NCBI GenBank assembly: GCA_905236195.1
Contig: CAJOOX010000065.1
Coordinates: 1-11,481, forward strand
Length of the DNA stretch: 11,481 nucleotides
Origin: an uncultured Bacteroidales bacterium
Lineage (GTDB): Bacteria > Bacteroidota > Bacteroidia > Bacteroidales > UBA3663
Direction of reading: 5' to 3'
Under the pieces are notes generated by a model, which saw only the letters and a program-made list of their open reading frames with translations, made no database searches and was not told where the DNA came from. The translations under genes were made by a program, and so were the position numbers. Shown here piece by piece: positions 7,662 through 11,481 of this stretch (positions within the stretch are counted from its first letter, which is position 1; each line of letters begins with the position of its first letter).

Positions 7662-7699
7662 AATGAACAAAACTGTGTCAATTCACACTTTTGTTCATT
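7662..7699. repeat. Palindrome 2 of the CACACTTTTGTTCATT pair
   Basis: The left arm 7662-7677 (AATGAACAAAACTGTG) and right arm 7684-7699 (CACACTTTTGTTCATT) are inverted repeats matching at 15 of 16 positions around TCAATT. This is the cleaner copy of the two. Just upstream, TTTTTCACGT (7649-7658) is the exact inverse of ACGTGAAAAA (7579-7588) in palindrome 1, so the two elements also cross-pair. Confidence 0.78.
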
Positions 7700-7861
7700 C
7701 CGTCGTTCGCCTGTCATCTGATGCCCTCGTTTTCCATCTACGAGAAAGTCGTCTTTAATCAAAAATCTCGGGAAATAGCGAATTTTCAGCAAAATCGGAA
7801 AGGAAATCGATCCAAATGAAACTTTTCTTCCTGAAAATTCTTTTATTTCAGGGGAAATGTG

Positions 7862-7869
7862 TATCTATG
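7862..7869 (+). promoter_or_regulatory. Possible -7 element before the ATPase remnant and ATPase gene
   Basis: TATCTATG differs at one position from TAnnTTTG and lies 32 bases before the ATG at 7901. No clear -33 TTTG is present. Just upstream, CCTGAAA (7830-7836) and TTTCAGG (7846-7852) form a perfect 7-bp inverted repeat where the -33 region would be, which could be an operator. Speculative. Confidence 0.35.
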
Positions 7870-7900
7870 CCCACGAAACTCGGGTGGAAAATGTGTTTTT

Positions 7901-8107
7901 ATGTATAAACGAAAGATAGAGACCGTGCTCAAGGCATGGATAGAAGATCCCTCGCACAAACCGTTGGTGGTAAAGGGAGTAAGGCAGTGTGGCAAAACCA
8001 GCAGCGTATTGGCATTTGCCCGTAGCCGATTCAAACATGTGGTGTATCTGGAATATCAAAGGGACAACGCTTGTCGTTCCGAAACATTCGTAACGAACTT
8101 TTCGTAA
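7901..8107 (+). pseudogene. Truncated head of an AAA_14/DUF4143-type ATPase
   Basis: A 68-codon frame begins MYKRKIETVLKAWIED and contains a Walker A motif, GVRQCGKT, then HVVYLEYQ, the first strand region of this ATPase family. Complete members have several hundred residues, with Walker B, a DUF4143 C-terminal domain and usually a winged-helix part. Here the frame stops soon after (CRSETFVTNFS) and nothing further of the family is seen in any frame before the next gene starts 6 bases later. Deletion of the remainder is the simplest reading. A short functional peptide, or a leader that couples translation into the next gene, cannot be excluded. In-frame ATGs at 7859 and 7891 lie upstream; 7901 is preferred because family members begin MYKRK-like. 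Confidence 0.75.
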
Positions 8108-8113
8108 TATGAT

Positions 8114-9253
8114 ATGAAACAGAACTTCAATAAACCCCATAATCCATTCCTGCTGTCCGGGTATATCTCTCCCGAATATTTTTGTGACCGTGAGGAGGAA
8201 ACAAAGAAACTGGTCTCCGCGCTCCGAAACGGAAGGAATATAACACTGATAAGTCCGCGCCGTATGGGAAAGACCGGATTGATACGGCATGCTTTTCACA
8301 TCATGGAACGGGAAGGTCAAGAGCACTGCTATCTGGTGGATCTTTATCAGACAGACAGCCTTACAGGACTGGTAGCCAAACTCGCCAAGACTGTGCTTGG
8401 CACACTTGACACCGGAAGTTCACGTTTTCTGAAAACAGTTGGAGCCTTCTTCAAATCCTTGCGTCCGGTGCTCACCGTTGACCCCCAGACCGGTGAACCG
8501 GGGGTTAGCTTTGATATCCAACCGAACTATGCGGAGCGGTCTCTTGAGGAAATTCTGACGTATATGGAAAATTCCGGCAGGCAATGCATCGTGGCTTTTG
8601 ACGAATTCCAAAGGGTGGCAGAATATGAAGATTCCCAAGTAGAGGCCATGCTTCGCTCACATATACAACATCTGAACAATGTCCATTTCATCTTTTCCGG
8701 CAGTCAGCGTCACGTGCTTGAGAACATGTTCACATCAGCTTCCAGACCTTTCTACCAAAGTACTCAACTGATGAATTTGGGCAGTATTGGGGCTGAGGCA
8801 TACTGCAAATTTGCAGACTCCAAGTTAAGGAAACATAAACAGCAGTTAGACCCACAGGCGTTTTTTCATACCTATGATTCACTTATGGGCCACACATGGT
8901 ACATCCAAGCTCTGCTCAACCGTCTCTATGAGAACGGTACAACCGTTCTCGACAATAGCATCATCGAAAAGACTCTTCATGAGATTGCCTCCGAAAATGA
9001 AGCAACCTTCCAGACTCTCCTCCGCCTGATTACTCCTGCACAACGGAAATTGCTAAAGGCTGTAGCCAAGGAAGGCGAGGCTACAGAAATCAACAGCAAG
9101 AACTTTCTTTCGCGCAATCATCTGGGTGCTGCAAGCACAATCCATGCCGCCGCCAAATCCCTGGTCGAAAAAGAACTCCTGATTGAAACCAAGGGCAAAT
9201 TCAGTGTGTACGACCGCTTTCTCGCCATATACCTTTCCTCCGGCGCAGAATAA
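8114..9253 (+). CDS. P-loop ATPase of the archaeal-type ATPase family (PF01637-like)
   Basis: A 379-residue, apparently complete cytoplasmic ATPase of a family that is numerous in Bacteroidales but has no settled function. The N-terminus (NPFLLSGYISPEYFCDREEE) carries the usual target-box start. Walker A is SPRRMGKT (residues 47-54, Lys53-Thr54). Walker B is IVAFDE (159-164, Asp163-Glu164). HFIFSGSQRH, about 30 residues later, resembles the sensor/arginine region. The C-terminal part (ITPAQRKLLKAVAKEG, STIHAAAKSLVEKELL, YDRFLAIYL) looks like a winged-helix domain that could bind DNA. It begins 6 bases after the stop of the ATPase remnant and has no promoter of its own in that gap, so it is probably transcribed from upstream of 7901. 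Composition is AT-rich like its surroundings. Confidence 0.88.
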   Translation: MKQNFNKPHNPFLLSGYISPEYFCDREEETKKLVSALRNGRNITLISPRRMGKTGLIRHAFHIMEREGQEHCYLVDLYQTDSLTGLVAKLAKTVLGTLDTGSSRFLKTVGAFFKSLRPVLTVDPQTGEPGVSFDIQPNYAERSLEEILTYMENSGRQCIVAFDEFQRVAEYEDSQVEAMLRSHIQHLNNVHFIFSGSQRHVLENMFTSASRPFYQSTQLMNLGSIGAEAYCKFADSKLRKHKQQLDPQAFFHTYDSLMGHTWYIQALLNRLYENGTTVLDNSIIEKTLHEIASENEATFQTLLRLITPAQRKLLKAVAKEGEATEINSKNFLSRNHLGAASTIHAAAKSLVEKELLIETKGKFSVYDRFLAIYLSSGAE

Positions 9254-9468
9254 CAGCTCACCTGCAAAACCCTGTGTTTGCCTGCTGATTGATTGTAAAC
9301 AAAAACCATTTTATTATCTGACCCGCTGGAGATAATTGTCCCAATCTTTTTGGAGGGGTCTCGGTTTTTGTTCAAATACAGACACGGGAAATTCCCAGTG
9401 AGCCAAAATTTGAAAGAAAATTTTAAAAAAATGGCCAGGCGGTGCTGGGCTGCCAGGCTTTATATATT

Positions 9469-9650
9469 GCCGCTAAAGCGGGAAATTATTCAAAATCTAT
9501 TCAAATCTTACAGAATCCATTATTTGTTTGATTTGGTCCGATTTGCGGGATTTCTGCCCCGGAAGGGGCACTCCCGGTTGGGGTCGCCTGCGGCCAGAAA
9601 TCTATCAAATCTATTCAAATCGTACAAAATATTATGGAACAAAAACCGTA
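9469..9650 (+). repeat. Intergenic repeat, copy 1 (with internal expansion)
   Basis: The first 28 bases (9469-9496, starting GCCGCTAAAGCGGG and containing the small hairpin CCGC-TAAA-GCGG) are identical to 11411-11438. The last part (TCGTACAAAAT, then ATTATGGAACAAAAACCG, to about 9648) matches the end of the second copy at 11450-11479. Between them copy 1 holds about 110 extra bases, flanked by near-identical segments at 9491-9516 and 9606-9630 (shared core CTATTCAAATC). Copy 1 therefore looks like the short unit with an internal duplication or insertion. Confidence 0.75.
9518..9633. repeat. Imperfect inverted repeat with phased GATTTG/CAAATC blocks
   Basis: Three blocks pair in order: GATTTG 9530-9535 with CAAATC 9616-9621, GATTTG 9540-9545 with CAAATC 9606-9611, and GATTTCTG 9549-9556 with CAGAAATC 9595-9602. 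They are separated by symmetric 4-nt and 3-nt internal loops. Pairing continues less well outward (TTTGT with ACAAA). The apex holds a second hairpin, GCCCC-GGAA-GGGGC (9556-9569), with a GNRA-type tetraloop. As RNA or single-stranded DNA this would fold into a long interrupted stem. Confidence 0.65.
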
Positions 9651-9657
9651 AAAACCC
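9641..9657 (+). repeat. AAAAACCnTAAAAACC repeat, copy 1
   Basis: AAAAACCGTAAAAACCC is made of two 9-bp-spaced AAAAACC half units. It matches 9781-9796 in direct orientation at 14 of 16 positions and is the inverse of 9889-9905 with one mismatch in 17. Confidence 0.6.
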
Positions 9658-9780
9658 TTGAAGGTGCTGTATGTGCTGCGCACACTGACTGTAGTCCTCT
9701 GCCAATGACCTGATCAAGCAAGCTTTTCAGCTCCTTGCCATAGCTCTCCAGCCTCCTGACGGAGGTACAGCACCGTCAAG
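9657..9780. repeat. 15-bp inverted repeat pair bounding a 124-bp segment
   Basis: CTTGAAGGTGCTGTA at 9657-9671 and TACAGCACCGTCAAG at 9766-9780 are inverted copies matching at 14 of 15 positions. No coding potential was found between them. The right copy is also part of a small local hairpin, TGACGG/CCGTCA. Confidence 0.6.
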
Positions 9781-9796
9781 AAAAACATTAAAAACC
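9781..9796 (+). repeat. AAAAACCnTAAAAACC repeat, copy 2
   Basis: AAAAACATTAAAAACC follows directly after the right arm of the 15-bp inverted pair. Copy 1 likewise directly adjoins the left arm (its last base is the arm's first), so arm and A-rich repeat occur together at both ends, although the A-rich repeats are in direct rather than inverted orientation. Confidence 0.5.
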
Positions 9797-9888
9797 TTTC
9801 CCATCCGGACGAAGTATTTAGGAGCTCTCCCCACAAGGGGGATCGGCGGCATAGCCGGAGATCGGTTATAGAATTCGGTGCCGCTGGT

Positions 9889-9905
9889 GGGTTTTTAGGG
9901 TTTTT
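9889..9905 (-). repeat. AAAAACCnTAAAAACC repeat, copy 3 (inverted)
   Basis: The plus strand reads GGGTTTTTAGGGTTTTT, the inverse of copy 1 with one mismatch in 17. Together with copy 1 it bounds a 265-bp segment. Confidence 0.58.
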
Positions 9906-9949
9906 CGGGAAGTTCTGCAGAGCAAGCATGCAGAACGCACCCGGGTTTT
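9906..9949 (+). terminator. Hairpin with downstream T tract, possible terminator
   Basis: GTTCTGCA (9912-9919) pairs perfectly with TGCAGAAC (9929-9936) around a 9-nt loop, with an outer CGGG/CCCG clamp (9906-9909 with 9940-9943), and is followed by GGTTTTCTTGGTTTTTG. It resembles an intrinsic terminator on the plus strand. The nearest upstream plus-strand gene ends 650 bases away, so which transcript it would end is unclear. Confidence 0.5.
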
Positions 9950-10054
9950 CTTGGTTTTTGTCTAAATATTAACTGTTACCTATCGAATGCCATTTTGTTG
10001 TGTGTTTGTTAGTTTGTTTTGTTTCGGAAGATTAGATTCATTATTACTGCAAGA

Positions 10055-10086
10055 ACCCCGGGCCGTCCGTGAGGATAGCCCGGGGT
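10055..10086 (-). terminator. Strong hairpin downstream of the minus-strand gene
   Basis: ACCCCGGGC (10055-10063) pairs perfectly with GCCCGGGGT (10078-10086) around a 14-nt loop that can form a small inner TCC/GGA stem. It lies 33 bases past the stop codon of the minus-strand gene. The bases that follow on the minus strand (TCTTGCAGTAATA) are only weakly T-rich, so it may be a terminator or a 3'-end stabilising structure. Confidence 0.6.
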
Positions 10087-10119
10087 GTTAATATCTTGTC
10101 TTAGAGGGTCAGCTAAACG

Positions 10120-11238
10120 TTATCTTTGGAACACCAACAACGAAAGAGTCCGGGAGTAATCACCAGACAACTTAGGGATTCCTGCCTGAAACGGAGCTGT
10201 TGACCAACCTATGCCGGCAGAAAGTTTAACACCAATGAGACGCGAGACATAAAGGCGCGAATTAAGCTGATAGGGTTCTGTATTCTCATTGACAAAGTTA
10301 TAGGTCAAATTGAAACCAAAGTTTAATGGCGATGTTTCTGGCGTAAAGTCTCTTTCGCCACCATAATTTACATACTGACTCTTACCGCACTCCCAAACAA
10401 GACTATATAGATTATCACCTGCACGATATGTCGAGAATTCACCGCCATAAATGCTCGTGGCATCCTCAGGAACATACAATTGTGTGCCAATCTTGAAAGA
10501 AGAATGTGGCGGGATGGCCACTACGTTCTGGGATAAAGACGTACTGCCCTGCTGTTGTCCGCCAACCTGCTGAGTAGTCGACGCATAGTTATAAGGTACT
10601 GCTATGCCATTACGCATAAAGAACGTATTACCCAACTGAATTTGTACAGTACGGTCTGTCAGGTTTTTTACAGTGACTGAAACGCCTTGACCATAAGCAA
10701 AAACATTGCTACCTTTCCCCAATGAACAGTCAGAAGCAAATGAGACCTCAACATTTTTGTCTTTGATGGCAGTTCCTGAATCTATACTGATAAGAGCAAG
10801 GACTCCCCCGCGGAATTTACTTTTTGATTTCTCTGCAGAATGAATATCACCGGATGCATTGAAAGCTGCAATGCATTGACGATTGCCTTCCTCATCGGCT
10901 GCATCTGGAGCAGGAGCAGGTCTCGTCGAATTGACAGAACTTGGGCTTTCCTGGCCGGACTGAGGCTGATCTTGGTCCATTACAATACGTGTCCCGTCTG
11001 CTTTTTTCCACATCAAAACAGACTTCTTGTCAATGGTCTTAATGGGAGCGTTCTCATCAGCCTTCTCTCGATAATAAATCTTAGAACTTCCAACGTCTAC
11101 ACCCCAGGCCTTAATTGCGTCGCCGCTTTCCGTCACTAAAATGTCCTGTGCATGAACACTTGACATAATCATAACGAAGACTACCGACAACAGACAACGG
11201 AAGACTTCAGTTTTTTTTGTTTTGTTATTCATTTTCAT
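10120..11238 (-). CDS. Secreted protein of unknown function, Bacteroidales type
   Basis: A 372-residue protein with a signal peptide (basic start, hydrophobic 15-28, likely cut at HA|QD after Ala30). Residues 31-90 (DILVTESGDAIKAWGVDVG, SKIYYRE, IKTIDKKSVLMWKKADGTR) resemble a small beta-rich module common at the N-terminus of exported Bacteroidota proteins, with the pattern D-x-I-x(n)-G-x-x-I-x-A, then I-x-Y and a final G-x-x. A Gln/Ser/Pro-rich linker covers about 92-115. The rest is beta-rich, with no enzyme motif I recognise. The second ATG at 11232 is an equally possible start. The gene stands alone, opposite in direction to its neighbours and flanked by direct repeat copies. A -7 element lies upstream at 11353-11360. 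Gene real with high confidence; function unknown. Confidence 0.85.
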   Translation of the reverse strand: MKMNNKTKKTEVFRCLLSVVFVMIMSSVHAQDILVTESGDAIKAWGVDVGSSKIYYREKADENAPIKTIDKKSVLMWKKADGTRIVMDQDQPQSGQESPSSVNSTRPAPAPDAADEEGNRQCIAAFNASGDIHSAEKSKSKFRGGVLALISIDSGTAIKDKNVEVSFASDCSLGKGSNVFAYGQGVSVTVKNLTDRTVQIQLGNTFFMRNGIAVPYNYASTTQQVGGQQQGSTSLSQNVVAIPPHSSFKIGTQLYVPEDATSIYGGEFSTYRAGDNLYSLVWECGKSQYVNYGGERDFTPETSPLNFGFNLTYNFVNENTEPYQLNSRLYVSRLIGVKLSAGIGWSTAPFQAGIPKLSGDYSRTLSLLVFQR

Positions 11239-11352
11239 CTTATTTAATGATTAAAAGTTAAGATAATGCAAAAAAAATCGAGTATAGGTTTTATGTTTTG
11301 TCAAATCAGTGGACTTTCCTTATTCTCGTGTGTTAGCACAAAAATCTCGCTG

Positions 11353-11384
11353 CAAATATACGCATTTTATTTCAAATGAAGAAA
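11353..11384 (-). promoter_or_regulatory. Promoter of the minus-strand secreted-protein gene
   Basis: Read on the minus strand, TATATTTG (11353-11360) is an exact TAnnTTTG -7 element, with TTTC (11381-11384) 20 nt upstream as a one-mismatch -33 box. Transcription from about 11346 would leave a leader of roughly 110 nt before the start codon. The leader contains a run of eight T residues on the minus strand (11267-11274 region) but no clear hairpin. Confidence 0.6.
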
Positions 11385-11410
11385 GAAATTTAGAAAAATT
11401 GTGATTTTGA

Positions 11411-11481
11411 GCCGCTAAAGCGGGAAATTATTCAAAATTTATTTCAAAATCGTACAAAATTATTATGGAACAAAAACCGAG
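11411..11481 (+). repeat. Intergenic repeat, copy 2 (short form, may continue past window)
   Basis: It starts with the same 28 bases as 9469-9496 (GCCGCTAAAGCGGG and on), continues through TCAAAATCGTACAAAATTAT and ends GAACAAAAACCGAG at the window edge. Its last 14 bases are the exact inverse of 9360-9373. It may extend beyond the window. Confidence 0.75.

Larger units (their letters stand above)
7331..7861. other. AT-rich spacer with palindromes, no convincing gene
   Basis: About 530 bases without a supportable coding sequence. It holds a small hairpin (7345-7367), a 9-bp triple tandem repeat (7524-7550) and two related palindromes (7568-7605 and 7662-7699), listed separately. Its composition is far from that of the left-hand genes: 7621-7680 has 22 G/C in 60 bases, against 37 in 60 at 2821-2880. 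Short open frames here show no recognisable motif or domain. Confidence 0.7.
9254..10054. other. Repeat-rich non-coding region
   Basis: About 800 bases with no convincing gene. It contains CTCGGTTTTTGTTC at 9360-9373, which is the exact inverse of the last 14 bases of the window. It also holds a composite repeat (9469-9650), a phased inverted repeat (9518-9633), three AAAAACC-type repeats, a 15-bp inverted pair (9657-9671 and 9766-9780) and a terminator-like hairpin (9906-9949). The 103-codon frame across 9350-9661 is built from these repeats and reads the same peptide (NLFKSY) twice, so it is not called a gene. Confidence 0.65.

Noticed and set aside
9263..9370. Terminator after the ATPase gene
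   Set aside because: Only short interrupted pairings (GCAAA/TTTGC; GAGA/TCTC) are seen, none followed directly by a convincing T tract.
9491..9621. CRISPR-like spacing of CAAATC/GATTTG motifs
   Set aside because: The units are 6-8 bp, in both orientations and 3-4 bp apart; there are no uniform repeats or spacers and no cas genes.
9350..9661. 103-codon plus-strand frame in the repeat region
   Set aside because: Built from the intergenic repeats (the same NLFKSY peptide appears twice), with no start signal or domain; a spurious ORF.
10121..10128. TATCTTTG on the plus strand as a promoter element
   Set aside because: It lies within the last codons of the minus-strand gene, has no -33 partner, and no plus-strand gene follows.
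11284..11312. Sigma-70-like TTGACA...TATACT on the minus strand upstream of the secreted-protein gene
   Set aside because: The spacing is only about 12 nt, and Bacteroidota use a different promoter pattern, which is present at 11353-11384.

Overview
The window looks like a chromosomal segment from a Bacteroidales bacterium, Prevotella-like in style but not assignable to a genus from this sequence alone. The reasons are Bacteroidota-type promoters (TTTG, 19 nt, TAnnTTTG), no obvious Shine-Dalgarno sequences, a large secreted multidomain pectinesterase ending in a Bacteroidales-type C-terminal tail, OMP_b-brl and GYF_2 (DUF4339) proteins, and ATPases of the AAA_14/DUF4143 and PF01637-like types that are expanded in this order.

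Layout. Positions 1-3461 (+) hold the C-terminal 1150 or so residues of a secreted pectinesterase whose start lies outside the window. A hairpin terminator and then ansA (3536-4579), a cytoplasmic type I L-asparaginase, follow closely. A well-formed promoter at 4624-4654 drives a compact three-gene operon: a secreted Sel1-repeat protein (4688-5422), a zinc-ribbon Nudix hydrolase with a NADH-diphosphatase-like signature (5426-5968), and a small outer-membrane beta-barrel protein (5988-6587). A separate gene with its own promoter encodes a GYF_2 membrane protein (6751-7275) and ends at an extended hairpin.

From about 6600 onward the character changes. The DNA is visibly AT-richer, gene density falls, and intergenic regions are long and full of palindromes. 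The 7331-7900 spacer carries two related palindromes. It leads into a 68-codon broken head of a DUF4143-type ATPase (7901-8107), which abuts an intact ATPase gene of another family (8114-9253). Next comes an 860-bp non-coding region with nested direct and inverted repeats. A secreted protein of unknown function lies on the minus strand (10120-11238), and a second copy of one of the repeats ends the window (11411-11481).

How the genes relate. The pectinesterase is a saccharolytic surface or secreted enzyme, and AnsA is housekeeping amino-acid metabolism. The Sel1-Nudix-OMP operon probably works as a unit, but its role is unknown. The right half reads as an accessory or remodelled region: a truncated ATPase remnant, an expanded-family ATPase, and a lone secreted-protein gene between direct repeats. 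No complete defence system, CRISPR array, transposase, integrase, tRNA or rRNA was found. The most interesting material is the repeat architecture around the ATPase pair and the minus-strand gene.
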